Counted from the first letter of the stretch, positions 34,254 through 43,371 are shown. The stretch is 64,000 bases of DNA from Planococcus sp. PAMC 21323 (GCF_000785555.1 NZ_CP009129.1:2356001-2420000); one strand, 5' to 3'. Notes: generated by a model not told the origin, from the letters alone. Made by a program: numbers and translations.

Positions 34254-35414
34254 CTAGTGTAAACGAAATGCGAATTGATTGAATTCGGCTTCTTTAATAA
34301 AGTTCTCCATCACGTGATCGCTTTCAAATTCATTGGCTTTGATGCGCTCTTTTTTCGAAATCTTATTGTATTCTTCTTTGCTCGACAGGAGCTTCATAAT
34401 ATGGTCTTCGACACTAAACAATTCGCTCGTGTCGGAGAAAGAATCTCCACTTTCGTATGGTGGCAATTGGTGAAGAAAACCTTCCGTTAGTCCGAAACGG
34501 TCATTTACTTTGCCGACGATTCCTGGAATGCCACATCCTGCTGCTTGAATAAGCGGAACGCCCATACCGACAAAACAAAATGTGTTTTGCAATGCTTCTT
34601 TTTTGTCGTTTGCGGTAAATTTCGTGTGCATGAAGATATGATTACGCGCCGGAGAGTTGGCGATTTTCTTACGTAAGCTTTCTTCTCCTTGCCCTGAACC
34701 GTAAATGTGATACGTAAATTCCGGGTCGACTTGGATCAAGCGTTCCATCATGTCGATCATGTAATAGTTATAAGTGCGAAAACGTGCCAATTGACCGATC
34801 GAGACAATACGGCGTGATTCGTAATTACCTAATGGATTCATCGCTGTGCAGAAATCCAGTGGCAGTGGGAAAATCGCATTTCCTAGCGGTCGTCCGATGG
34901 CATTTTCTGTTCTTTCTTTAATCGCTGGATTCATGAACATCAACTTTTGCGCAAATTTTGGATCGATCAATTTTAATGCGTTGACCGCTCCACCTTTTCC
35001 TTTTTGCGCGTAGCTATCTGGCGAATAAACACCCGACATGCGCTTTTTGGCTGGCAATAGGTAAGACAATAAGAACGACATCGGTCCAAACGAATACACC
35101 AAGTCAAATTTTTCTTCGATCCGCTTGCTCAACATTTTTGTCGCCATCCACACGTTTACCGCCGGATCACTATTGTCTTCGTCTACCACAATTGTGACCC
35201 CCTCAAGCGATTCGAGTTCACGCAATAATGGTCCCCCGCTGCTATACAAGAACAAAGTCACTTTATAGTCGCGCGCACTAAACCATTTCACCATTCGCAC
35301 CACTAGCATTTCGATGCCACCCGGCTTCATGTTTTTATGAATCAAAGCAATCGACTTGATCGACCCTTTTGGTTTTTCAAAATCGAAGAAATTAGCATTA
35401 TTAAATGTAATCAT
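34254..35414 (-). CDS. Glycosyltransferase, GT4-like
   Basis: A 386-residue GT-B type enzyme. IALIHKNMKPGGIEMLVVRMV at residues 20-40 is the usual GGIE acceptor motif, RRIVSIGQLARFRTYNYYMI opens the donor domain, and FVGMGVPLIQAAGCGIPGIVG stands where EX7E is expected, with no clear glutamates. GAGGTGG lies just upstream of the ATG. It comes 31 nt after an epimerase gene and forms a two-gene operon with it. The pair may build a second glycan or a glycoprotein decoration. Composition is close to the core genome, unlike the AT-rich glycosyltransferases of the capsule locus. Confidence 0.8.
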   Translation of the reverse strand: MITFNNANFFDFEKPKGSIKSIALIHKNMKPGGIEMLVVRMVKWFSARDYKVTLFLYSSGGPLLRELESLEGVTIVVDEDNSDPAVNVWMATKMLSKRIEEKFDLVYSFGPMSFLLSYLLPAKKRMSGVYSPDSYAQKGKGGAVNALKLIDPKFAQKLMFMNPAIKERTENAIGRPLGNAIFPLPLDFCTAMNPLGNYESRRIVSIGQLARFRTYNYYMIDMMERLIQVDPEFTYHIYGSGQGEESLRKKIANSPARNHIFMHTKFTANDKKEALQNTFCFVGMGVPLIQAAGCGIPGIVGKVNDRFGLTEGFLHQLPPYESGDSFSDTSELFSVEDHIMKLLSSKEEYNKISKKERIKANEFESDHVMENFIKEAEFNQFAFRLH

Positions 35415-35445
35415 GTCTCCACCTCATCCACTGGTTTATCTTCTA

Positions 35446-36420
35446 TTACTTTTTCAGAAAATCTTCAGCTTTGTTTTTACTGGAATACCAATTAAACGTA
35501 ATGCGTAATCCTTTTTCGAACGGTGTAATTGGTACAATCCCTGGCAGTTGCTTTAGAGTGTCAGGTGATTTTTCTGGTGCAAATGCTTTATTGGAGAAAT
35601 CGTTTTGTTTTTGTTGTGCATAATTTCCCGGGAAATGGGCTCCCATCAATGATGTGATGCACCAAGCAAGTTCTCGGTCTCCCATGCGTGCGTTATAGCC
35701 AATTTCGTATCGCTGTCCGGCATCCCCTAAATGAAATACCGTATCGATCGCTTCACATAAATCACTGACAAACAACCAATTGCGAACGTTTTGGGCTGAC
35801 TCTTCAAAAACACCTAATTTTCCTTTTAGAGCTTGGTCAATATAAGCTGGGATCAGTTCTCCTTCTTTTTGCATGGGCCCGAAAACTTCCGGACTAGCGG
35901 TTGTGAGGACATTTAACCCTGTTTTCTTATGAAAGTCACAAATTATGGCATCTGCTCTTTTTTTGCTGTCGCTGTATAAAGTTTCTTTAGATATGTCTGT
36001 TAGAGAAATATGATGAAAGCAAGATGCCATATATTCTTCTTTTGGCTGATGCGGTGATTCCATCCAAGCATTTTCTGCCGCCTGCAGGAGGTTCATCGTA
36101 CCGAGCACGTTTGTTTGTTCGTAAAGACGAATTTCTCCAACCCGTTCCTCGCTGCGTGTCTCTGCTGCGCAATGAATGATGTCGGTTATGTTATATAGCT
36201 CGAATAGATGATTGATTGCGTAAGCGTTCCGAATATCAACTCGGTGATACGAATAACGAGCTGCTTGATCTCTCCCAGTAACATTCCCTGGATAAGCGGC
36301 TTCCGTATTGTAATCGATATTCACAAGTTGGTATTCTGGATATTTGTTTAAATAATAACGAATAAGGTTAGACCCAATAAATCCGTGACCACCGGTAATA
36401 AGTATGGTTTTAGCATTCAA
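35446..36420 (-). CDS. NAD-dependent epimerase/dehydratase, RmlB-like
   Basis: A 324-residue extended short-chain dehydrogenase. It has ILITGGHGFIGSNLIRYYL, DIIHCAAETRSEERV, YSDSKKRADAII (Y-x3-K) and VRNWLFVSDLCEAID, as in dTDP-glucose 4,6-dehydratase. The TDE triad that carries the dehydratase acid-base pair is replaced by LTDIS, so it may be an epimerase or reductase rather than a dehydratase. The first gene of an operon with the glycosyltransferase at 34254. The ATG at 36420 has AGAGAGGTG upstream. A nucleotide-sugar substrate is likely but unidentified. Confidence 0.82.
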   Translation of the reverse strand: MNAKTILITGGHGFIGSNLIRYYLNKYPEYQLVNIDYNTEAAYPGNVTGRDQAARYSYHRVDIRNAYAINHLFELYNITDIIHCAAETRSEERVGEIRLYEQTNVLGTMNLLQAAENAWMESPHQPKEEYMASCFHHISLTDISKETLYSDSKKRADAIICDFHKKTGLNVLTTASPEVFGPMQKEGELIPAYIDQALKGKLGVFEESAQNVRNWLFVSDLCEAIDTVFHLGDAGQRYEIGYNARMGDRELAWCITSLMGAHFPGNYAQQKQNDFSNKAFAPEKSPDTLKQLPGIVPITPFEKGLRITFNWYSSKNKAEDFLKK

Positions 36421-36802
36421 AGCCGTTCACCTCTCTCGCTTATTCATTAGGTCCAGGAAAGAAAAATGTGTTTTTTCTTTGTGCCACAAGACTTTTGTAC
36501 CACTTACACTTACTATGTTATGACATTTAAGTTAAATCTAGGTTAAAAGTTCTTATTTTCTTAATATTTAATCATTATAACCCCTAAATAGATAATTTGC
36601 ATTAGAAATCGACATAAAAGTTGGTCAATAGTCTTGATTTTAAATTAAATAGTCATGAATATTTAATAAAATGGAATTTATTTGATTTTATTTTACTTTT
36701 TTTAGGTTGCATCCAGATTTAATGTATCACTTTTTAGTTCTAAATGTTTACTGTTTTCGATTACTATTAATTATATTTTTATTTTTAGCCTAGAGTATAT
36801 AA
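36421..36802. other. AT-rich intergenic region
   Basis: About 380 bases without coding frames, repeats or hairpins that I could support. It must hold the promoter of the epimerase-glycosyltransferase operon. Confidence 0.4.
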
Positions 36803-36838
36803 AAAAACAGCAGCCTCCTTTTAGAAGACTGCTGCTTT
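36803..36838 (-). terminator. Terminator of the acyltransferase gene
   Basis: AGCAGC and GCTGCT form the base of a stem with further partial pairing, and T-runs flank it on both strands, directly after the stop at 36839. Confidence 0.75.
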
Positions 36839-37864
36839 TTATGGTACTAACCGGTTGATAACGGGAAGCTTTTGCATGATCAAAATAATGACGAACGAAA
36901 TGCTAAAGATTACTATCCACACAAGCGGCACACTAACAATCGGATTAAACGTGGTTTCATTGAGTCCGAAAAATTTATTTAAATAAATTTGGATAAGCGG
37001 ATGAATGATGTATATCCCGAATGTCGCAGTACTGATGCGTGTAATCAAGGCGTTTGGTTTGATCTTATTGGCCCTATGTTGGAAGCCGATAAAGATGAAT
37101 AATGTGATGAGTAGGTTGTTTGGACGGTAATGTTCATAGAAAAAGTCATCAAACTCACCTACAGGTAGACCCGCATTTAAATTGGAAGTGCCCCAAACCG
37201 TTGCGATATAGCTAACTAATGCCAGTATGCCCAGTGTCGGTAAATATTTTTTGGGTACTGGATAAAGGACCAAGTACGCACCTAGTAAAAAGTAGCCGAT
37301 ATACGGTTCAAAGAGTCCTGCCGATAAGGCGATTTCAAAGTCTAAGAATTTTGGAAGAAACGGCAGGAAACTTGAAAAGACGATCCAAAATAGTAATAGG
37401 GCTTGGAATGTTTTCTTATCCATGTACTGGACAAGTAGTTTTAAAAATGGCGCCATGATGTAAAGACCGGTGATGGTGTAGAGAAACCACAAGTGGTAAT
37501 AGATGTCGTCGGTCAGGAATTGAACAAGAATTTCGTAGGCGGTATACGATTCTTCTAGTTCAACTATATTGTACAGCGTATAAACAATGCTCCAGAAGAT
37601 TAATGGAATGACGACTTTAGACAAGCGTTTTTTCAGAAACTCCAGAACGCTTTCTTCTTTGTCGCGCGTTAAGAGCAATGCACCACTGAGCATAAAGAAG
37701 ACTGGTACGCACCAGCGCAAGCCGGCATCAAAGATATTGGCAAAATGCCAGATCCAATCGTCGGGTGTGGTGCTATTGATGATTTTAGATACTACATGAA
37801 TGCCAACGACGACGAATATCGATATCGCACGCAACCAATCCATATAGTCATATCTTCTAGTCAT
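36839..37864 (-). CDS. Acyltransferase-3 family membrane O-acyltransferase
   Basis: A 341-residue protein with about 10 membrane helices, of the OafA/WecH family. The opening RRYDYMDWLRAISIFVVVGIHV carries the conserved Arg and His, and FFMLSGALLL follows with the typical SG. These enzymes move acetyl groups to surface glycans. AAAGGAG lies upstream of the ATG. A single gene with its own terminator, 1.4 kb from the glycosyltransferase-epimerase pair. The target glycan is unknown. Confidence 0.85.
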   Translation of the reverse strand: MTRRYDYMDWLRAISIFVVVGIHVVSKIINSTTPDDWIWHFANIFDAGLRWCVPVFFMLSGALLLTRDKEESVLEFLKKRLSKVVIPLIFWSIVYTLYNIVELEESYTAYEILVQFLTDDIYYHLWFLYTITGLYIMAPFLKLLVQYMDKKTFQALLLFWIVFSSFLPFLPKFLDFEIALSAGLFEPYIGYFLLGAYLVLYPVPKKYLPTLGILALVSYIATVWGTSNLNAGLPVGEFDDFFYEHYRPNNLLITLFIFIGFQHRANKIKPNALITRISTATFGIYIIHPLIQIYLNKFFGLNETTFNPIVSVPLVWIVIFSISFVIILIMQKLPVINRLVP

Positions 37865-38103
37865 GGGGGGTGTCTCCTTTAGGTCATCTTTTTAGAAAGA
37901 AGAAAGCGCTTCGGGCGGACGATTGCTTCTTAGTGTGTGGTATTAAGGTTATTAGTGTAATTGTGTCGATTCCACTTTTTCGTGTGTATTATATAGAAGG
38001 AAAATATAAAGTCGTATAAATATGATGATTTTTTTCTTTTATTCGCTTTCTTATTTTAGCTTGTTCGCCCGAATAGAGCCACTACAATTTGATTGCAATT
38101 GTG

Positions 38104-39063
38104 TTACTTGATTAGTTGTTTGCAGAGCTCACGAATGTCTTGTTGCCGGGAGTCGAGTAGTTCTTGGCCGAGTTTGATGAGTGCGTTGATGTTTTGCGCA
38201 GAGCCGTCGTCTAGTTTTTCGGTGCCGGGTTGGAGCAATTCAATTTGAAAGCGGTAATACCGCTTGCTTTTTTCTTGGTCAGGTAGCACAAATTTTAGTT
38301 GGTAGTCGACGACGTCGGAGCTACCGTCGGATAGGACATACCATAAAGGCTTTGCCCAGCTGAGCAATCCCCATGTTCTGAATTTCTCGAATTGAATGGT
38401 CAGCTGTGGGTTGCCTGTTCCAAGCGATACGATTAATAACTCTTCTCCTGGAAAGACATCTTTTGCTTCTGCGTAAGCACACATCGCTGGATTATTGGCA
38501 AACACACCCCCATCGATAAAATTAGCTCCTGGATATTCTTTGATTTTCTTCGGAATAAAATAAGTAGGCGCTGCAGATGCTGCTCGGGCAACATCTCTCA
38601 TCTCGACGTCTCGTTCAATTTTTTTCGTATGGATGTCTCGACTTTTAAAAAAAGCGGTAAAACGCCCTTGAAGTTCGTAGCTCGGCACAACAATATCGAC
38701 AATTGCTTCTGACAGCATTGTGTGTCCGAAATATTTTTTCAATGCTTTTTCAAGCGCACGTGCTTGGTAGCGACTTGTGAATATACCTCGCGTTATTTTG
38801 AAAAATAAGGATTTGTCAAAAATCTCGTGTGACTCTTCTTTGTAGAACCCGAGAAATTGTTCTGCTGTGTATCGCGGCTTTGTTTGATCGTGTGGGTGTG
38901 GCGCAACGAGTCCGAGTGCCAATATGCCTCCCGTTGATGCCCCGACAACCAAATCAAATAGTTCCGAAACCGGCTTTCCACTTTGGGCTTCTAACTCTGC
39001 AAGCAGCATCGCTGGGATAATCCCTCGCACGCCGCCCCCATCTATAGATAAAATCCGTTTCAT
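38104..39063 (-). CDS. Patatin-like phospholipase
   Basis: A 319-residue lipid acyl hydrolase. It has the oxyanion loop SIDGGGVRGIIP at the N-terminus, the nucleophile serine in GASTGG (S43) and the catalytic aspartate in FIDGGVFANNP, the complete Ser-Asp dyad. No signal peptide, so it probably acts on membrane lipids from the inside. The start at 39063 has AGAGGTG upstream; the longer frame to 39135 includes it. A single gene. It resembles the CapV/patatin family used in some defence systems, but no cyclase or sensor partner is nearby, so a housekeeping role is more likely. Confidence 0.85.
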   Translation of the reverse strand: MKRILSIDGGGVRGIIPAMLLAELEAQSGKPVSELFDLVVGASTGGILALGLVAPHPHDQTKPRYTAEQFLGFYKEESHEIFDKSLFFKITRGIFTSRYQARALEKALKKYFGHTMLSEAIVDIVVPSYELQGRFTAFFKSRDIHTKKIERDVEMRDVARAASAAPTYFIPKKIKEYPGANFIDGGVFANNPAMCAYAEAKDVFPGEELLIVSLGTGNPQLTIQFEKFRTWGLLSWAKPLWYVLSDGSSDVVDYQLKFVLPDQEKSKRYYRFQIELLQPGTEKLDDGSAQNINALIKLGQELLDSRQQDIRELCKQLIK

Positions 39064-39442
39064 CTCGACACCTCTATTCAGAAAGTTCTGACTTTCATCT
39101 ATTGTAAGAAGTTGGGCTCTGCTTGTCAAAATCATTTAGTCAATCATTATTGTAATCTCATTAGTCACGCAATTAAGATAGTAAATTACTTTTTTAATAT
39201 TTTCTTGATCGAGAGATTTAGGTGTCTAGTCTGTAGTGCGTATTTTTTATATTTTTTTGCTTTTGTATAAGTCAGGTATAGCTGTAATACTTTTTAAATT
39301 TGGTTTTATTAGGCATTTAATTGTAAGTAAAAACCCATTATTTCCGCTCAAAACTGTTTTATTCGGCTGAAAAAGGCGTTTCCAAATCTTTTTCCTGCTT
39401 GAAAACACCTGGTATTAAAGGGTTTTGGAGTTGTCTTTTAAT

Positions 39443-39459
39443 TGTTATACAACTGTAAT
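39443..39459 (+). promoter_or_regulatory. WalR-like box upstream of the NlpC/P60 gene
   Basis: TGTTAT-ACAAC-TGTAAT matches the direct-repeat consensus TGTWAH-N5-TGTWAH of WalR (YycF). It lies just upstream of a TTGACG -35 candidate at 39475 and about 120 bp before a wall-hydrolase gene, a typical WalR target. Confidence 0.55.
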
Positions 39460-39576
39460 ATAACTGCAATTGAATTGACGTTGTTTTTAAGTTGCTCTGT
39501 CTATATAGTAAATGACAGAGCAAAATATTATTAATTCATATACTTGAATAATAAAAACTTGGAGGAACCAACAACA

Positions 39577-40320
39577 ATGAAAAAGATATTCTTCACGCTA
39601 CTTACAGCAGGATCATTGCTATTTGCTAACTCAGTCACTGACGCACAGACAACTCAACCGGTTCAAAACGAAATTTCAACTTCTCAAGAATCTACAGTTT
39701 CAACTATAGAGCAAGTTGCAGCAAGCAAAGCAACTGCCAAATCAGGTACATTTAAAACAAAATACAATTCTAATGTTCGCGCAGATGCGAGCACAAAATA
39801 CAAAGTTGTAACGGTAGCTAAAAAAGGCGCAGTTGTTACAGCGACTCACCAAAAGAAAGTCGGCAAATCAACTTGGTATAAAGTAAAAGTTAACGGCAAA
39901 TCTGGTTGGATTTTGAGCACATTGTTGACATCTACAACTGTTAAGAAAGCTTCCGTTAAAAAAGCTTCTTCTTCATCAGTAGTATCAGAAGCACTGGCTT
40001 TACAAGGCATTCCTTACAAATTTGGTGGCACGACAACTTCAGGGTTTGATTGCAGTGGATTTATCCAATATGCGTTCAAACAAGCTGGTAAAAGTGTTTC
40101 ACGTACGACATTAACGCAGTTTGCTGAGAGCTATACAGTAAGCACTCCACAACCAGGAGATTTGGTTTTCTTTGCTAATACGTACCGCCCTGGGATCTCA
40201 CACGTTGGGATTTACATCGGTAACAACCAGTTCGTCCATTCAGGCGGAGCGAAAGCTGAAGTTAAAAGCATGAATGATCCATACTGGGGCAAGAAATTCC
40301 ACAGCTTCAAACGTTTCTAA
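39577..40320 (+). CDS. Secreted SH3b-NlpC/P60 peptidoglycan hydrolase
   Basis: A 247-residue exported enzyme with a signal peptide (about residues 1-23), one SH3b domain (about 55-118: GTFKTKYNSNVRADASTKYK to GWILSTLL) that binds the wall, and an NlpC/P60 domain from about 135. The triad is C159 (GFDCSGF), H209 (SHVGIYIG) and H221 (FVHSGG). It cuts peptide stems such as D-Glu-meso-DAP or similar bonds. TTGGAGGA lies upstream of the ATG. A WalR-like box lies about 120 bp upstream, fitting control by the cell-wall two-component system. It is a single gene followed by repeat DNA. Confidence 0.92.
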   Translation: MKKIFFTLLTAGSLLFANSVTDAQTTQPVQNEISTSQESTVSTIEQVAASKATAKSGTFKTKYNSNVRADASTKYKVVTVAKKGAVVTATHQKKVGKSTWYKVKVNGKSGWILSTLLTSTTVKKASVKKASSSSVVSEALALQGIPYKFGGTTTSGFDCSGFIQYAFKQAGKSVSRTTLTQFAESYTVSTPQPGDLVFFANTYRPGISHVGIYIGNNQFVHSGGAKAEVKSMNDPYWGKKFHSFKRF

Positions 40321-40345
40321 TCAACCATAGAACTCCAAAAGGGTG

Positions 40346-40394
40346 ACCCGAAAGTCTGCTAATAGCAGGGTTTTGCTGGTCCTCTTTTTTTGTT
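40346..40394 (+). terminator. Probable terminator of the NlpC/P60 gene
   Basis: GACC...GGTC and CTGCT/AGCAG pairings lie ahead of a long T-run (CTCTTTTTTTG). The stem is imperfect. Confidence 0.4.
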
Positions 40395-40400
40395 TTTTTG

Positions 40401-40520
40401 GGGGGGGAGAAATCGCTGCAGATGGACGCTTTCCTGCGGGCGAAACGCTGAGCCTCCTCGTCGCAAGCTCCTGCGGGGTCTCATCACTCCGCTTTCCCGC
40501 GGGAGTCGCCATCTTTCGCT
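40401..40520 (-). repeat. Structured GC-rich element (family 1), copy 2
   Basis: Minus-strand reading: GATGGCGACTCCCGCGGGA, GACCCCGCAGGAGCTTGCGA, CGAGGAGGCTCAGCG, then AGCGTCCATCTGCAGCGATT. The outer pair is GATGG/CCATC. A second palindrome, CGTTTCGCACGCGAAACG, follows at 40617-40634. Confidence 0.8.
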
Positions 40521-40696
40521 CTTTCTTAGGTTTTTCCGCACAGTATATGGATAGAATCTAATGATCATTTTTATATAAAGATTAGGTATGGATCTGTAGT
40601 TATTTGTACTTATCGCGTTTCGCACGCGAAACGCCGGCATTCTAAGGTAGTGGGTTTTTATATGTTTTTTTGTTTGATATATGCGTGTGATTTTCT

Positions 40697-40955
40697 TACA
40701 TGAACTTTTTTACTTTTTACCTGAACTTTTTGTCCTCTTACCTTAACTTTTGACAGCTTTACATGAATTTTTGAATGCCTTATATGTAGGCGGTTTTCTT
40801 ACGTTAACTTTTTTACTTTTTACCTGAACTTTTGACGGCTTTACATGAATTTTTGGACGCTTTATATGTAGACGGTTTTCTTACGTTAACTTTTTTACGT
40901 TTTACCTGAACTTTTCATCCTCTTACCTGAACTTTTGACGGTTTTACATGAATCA
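40697..40955. repeat. Array of about 13 units at 21-bp period
   Basis: Unit starts are at 40697, 40718, 40739, 40760, 40781, 40800, 40821, 40842, 40863, 40882, 40903, 40924 and 40945. All steps are 21 bp except two 19-bp steps after a TATATGTAGxCGGTTTTCT variant. The variant recurs at 82 bp, giving a higher-order repeat. The core is TACxTxAACTTTT. Confidence 0.88.
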
Positions 40956-40984
40956 AAAGCCCACAACCTATGCATCATCTCCTT

Positions 40985-41062
40985 TTGTTCTCTCACAAGT
41001 TCAAAAACTGCTTTTATCATATCTACTTCACAAACAAGACATGTATTTCTTATGAAATGCAT
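40985..41062. repeat. Remnant of the hairpin element (family 4)
   Basis: CTCACAAGTTCAA, TCTACTTCACA and a following ATGAAATGCATG match, in order, blocks of the much longer element at 54950-55090. The GC-rich hairpin part is missing. Confidence 0.4.
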
Positions 41063-41080
41063 GTCCAAATTTGAACCAAT

Positions 41081-41116
41081 AAAAAATAACACTGCTAGCT
41101 GCAGCGTTATTTTTTA
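41081..41116. terminator. Bidirectional terminator
   Basis: AAAAAATAACACTGC and GCAGCGTTATTTTTT form a stem with T-runs on both strands, overlapping the stop of the minus-strand gene at 41114. Confidence 0.85.
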
Positions 41117-41524
41117 TTGACATAAGTCACTTGGACCGTCGAAAGAGAGAATGAATTTTTCACTAAATGGTGAGTCGCTCGAGATCATTGCACCATTCGC
41201 AAATTTTTCCGGATCTATTTCTTGAGTTCGTTCACCTTTTTTATTTACATAGAACGCTTTTTCCATATGCCATCCTAGATTCGTTATAACGCTTGAAGGC
41301 GAAGAGGTAAATAACGTTCCGCTTTCAGGTACTGGGATTAGCAGTTCGTCGTCTACAATCTCCAGTTCTGGTTTACCTTCTCTAAAGAAATGAACAGAGA
41401 CACATCCTTCTAACCCTTCTGGCAGGAGATAAGTTACTTCGACGTCCTTTGTCTTCGTGTAAAACCAGCCAGCCACTAAATTGCCTACTAAAATAACGCT
41501 CAATATCACTACTAATGTTTTCAT
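41114..41524 (-). CDS. Small membrane-anchored or secreted protein (DUF6843-like)
   Basis: About 136 residues. An N-terminal hydrophobic segment (TLVVILSVILVGNLVAGWFY) precedes an outside beta-rich domain: VTYLLPEGLEGCVSVHF, then LLIPVPESGTLFTSS. The LPEG.EG pattern resembles DUF6843 proteins; this is a recollection, not a search result. Two cysteines (in EGCVSV and the C-terminal DLCQ) could form a disulfide. The start could be GTG 41533 or ATG 41524. A single gene lying between parts of a repeat module, with a shared terminator. Confidence 0.65.
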   Translation of the reverse strand: MKTLVVILSVILVGNLVAGWFYTKTKDVEVTYLLPEGLEGCVSVHFFREGKPELEIVDDELLIPVPESGTLFTSSPSSVITNLGWHMEKAFYVNKKGERTQEIDPEKFANGAMISSDSPFSEKFILSFDGPSDLCQ

Positions 41525-41730
41525 CTCCCGCACTTGCCTCTTCTCTCGACTAATTTTACGAATCTTGTGTTTGTCTTTTTCTTACCTTTATTATACTTTT
41601 TTAGTTTTGCAGAGCGGAAGTATTTATTTTTATTATAGGAATTCCACTCACAAATATAGAGTCACTTTTCAAAACATGCATCTTTGAAAGTATTAACACC
41701 TAGGAAACACGGCTATTTCTACCATCACTT

Positions 41731-42068
41731 AGCGAAGGCGCGTGCACCACCGCTGCCGAGCGTTTCTAGAACTTCACACGTCCATCCTACTACTAAAACA
41801 TGAAGCTCCTGGTATACGCCAACTCTCCAGCCAAGGAGCGTCTCGGGCTAGGCGAAGCAAGAAGACGAGTGCTCTTCTCGGCTTATTGCGGGAGCCATGC
41901 CCAAAGCGAGCGAAGGCGACTTTTAGAACTCCTTAAAATTTATCACCGCTTTCCTACACACCAACCCTAGCCAAGGAGCGTCTCGGGCTAGGCGAAGCGA
42001 GAAGACGAGTGCTTTTCTCGGCTTATTGCGGGAGCCATGCCCAAAGCGACCGAAGGCGACTTCTAGAA
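41731..42068. repeat. Family 2 repeat, two and a half copies
   Basis: A short block (AGCGAAGGCGCGTGCACCAC onward) at 41731-41763 is followed by two full ~95-bp units at 41830-41920 and 41970-42060, in the opposite orientation to 33105-33297 and 49040-49445. The two full units are nearly identical. Confidence 0.8.
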
Positions 42069-42091
42069 CCCCACATTACCTACTACTCAAA

Positions 42092-42121
42092 ACACAAAAA
42101 ACAGACTCCCTTAGAGCCTGC
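42092..42121 (-). terminator. Terminator of the S1C protease gene
   Basis: On the minus strand CAGGCTC and GAGTCTG pair with one wobble and are followed by TTTTTTG. Confidence 0.65.
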
Positions 42122-42124
42122 TCC

Positions 42125-43288
42125 TCATTGATTCACAATACCGTCTATCTGATAATCTCCGTACTCATCAATCACCACCGTGTACATGCCTTTATGCGAA
42201 ATCGTAGACGACTTGTCGCTCGCTTTGTCATGATACGTAAACTCGGCTTCTGCTTCGACTAGTGCGCTGTCACCCTCAATTTCGATTGAAGTGATAGTTG
42301 GCTTGACGACGTCGTAAATGAGATTCGGGTCGCTGTATTCTTCGATCAGTCCAGTCGCTTGTTGTTCTGCATTACTGCCTGGGAAAATATAAGACATGTA
42401 ATAGGTAGATTCACGATCGTTTAATGAATACGGCAATAGCTCATAATATGCGGAGATAAAGCCTGCTAGAAAGTCTTCATCAAAATACGCGTCTTTGACA
42501 TCTTGCAGCACAATTTCCTCTTCTTCGGTAATAAGCGGATCATTGATCCATTCGGTTAGCTGATCCCATACGGTGTAGATGGGGATTGCGTAGCCCAGAT
42601 CTGGATTTTCTTCAATAATGATGGAGTTGATGCCGAGTAATTTTCCGGTGTCGGCCGCGATTAAGGGGCCGCCACTAGAGCCTTGCGCGATTTCTGCGCT
42701 CATCTCGTACAGATTCGTGTATTCAAATTGATCGGAGAAATCGAGTTCGGTATCCGTGATTTCGCCTATCGTTGCCGTGTTGCTTTGGTCGTTCGGGCTA
42801 CCGATGGCGACAACGGGCGTGCCAATGTCGACAGGTTCCATTTCAATTTCGAGCGGTTCTTTTCCAGCTAATTCGCTGACGCGAACGATGGCTAAATCTT
42901 GCGTTTCAGATATGCCGATTAGATTGCCGTTAAATTCTTGGCCATCACTGTTTTTCACCGTGATGTACGATGCGTCTAACACCACGTGAGCATTTGTTAA
43001 AATGTCACCTTGGTTGTTGATAAGAAAGCCTGATCCTTGTTCGAGATCGGTGTAAAGCGTGTAAACATGCGTTTTGGCGTTTGCGATCATCGATGCGAGT
43101 TCGGTTTCAGCTTCTGGTGTGCCACTTTCTGTTTGTTGTTGAGTTGATTGAGGCGGTCTGGTTTCAGCGGGTAAATCTGGTTTCATCATTAAGTAAATGC
43201 CCAATGCCATTACGAGTACCAATGCTATGGATAAGGCGGCGATGATTTGATTGGTTTTTTTGATTTCCTTGGATGTTCTTCGTGTCAT
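42125..43288 (-). CDS. Membrane-anchored trypsin-like protease (S1C) with TcaA-like tail
   Basis: A 387-residue type II membrane protein: a basic N-terminus, one helix (about residues 16-36), a linker rich in Gln/Thr/Pro, then an HtrA-like protease domain with the triad H101 (LTNAHVV), D131 (TQDLAIV) and S205 (GSSGGPL). No PDZ domain follows. Instead the C-terminal ~120 residues (FLAGFISAYYELLPYSLNDRE onward) resemble the NTF2-like domain of TcaA. It would act outside the membrane on misfolded or regulatory proteins. A single gene, followed by a terminator and repeats. Confidence 0.88.
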   Translation of the reverse strand: MTRRTSKEIKKTNQIIAALSIALVLVMALGIYLMMKPDLPAETRPPQSTQQQTESGTPEAETELASMIANAKTHVYTLYTDLEQGSGFLINNQGDILTNAHVVLDASYITVKNSDGQEFNGNLIGISETQDLAIVRVSELAGKEPLEIEMEPVDIGTPVVAIGSPNDQSNTATIGEITDTELDFSDQFEYTNLYEMSAEIAQGSSGGPLIAADTGKLLGINSIIIEENPDLGYAIPIYTVWDQLTEWINDPLITEEEEIVLQDVKDAYFDEDFLAGFISAYYELLPYSLNDRESTYYMSYIFPGSNAEQQATGLIEEYSDPNLIYDVVKPTITSIEIEGDSALVEAEAEFTYHDKASDKSSTISHKGMYTVVIDEYGDYQIDGIVNQ

Positions 43289-43371
43289 TTCAAATCAACT
43301 CACTTTTTTTCGTTCTTGATTTTATTATAGACGGTTTGAGTAAGCAATGGTTTCATTTTTTTGAGAGGTGT

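Noticed and set aside
38104-39063. CBASS-type defence system around the patatin gene
   Set aside because: No nucleotide cyclase, HORMA or E1/E2-like gene is adjacent. The neighbours are an acyltransferase and a wall hydrolase.
40697-40955. CRISPR array
   Set aside because: Period is 21 bp with no separate conserved repeat and unique spacer, and no cas genes are present.
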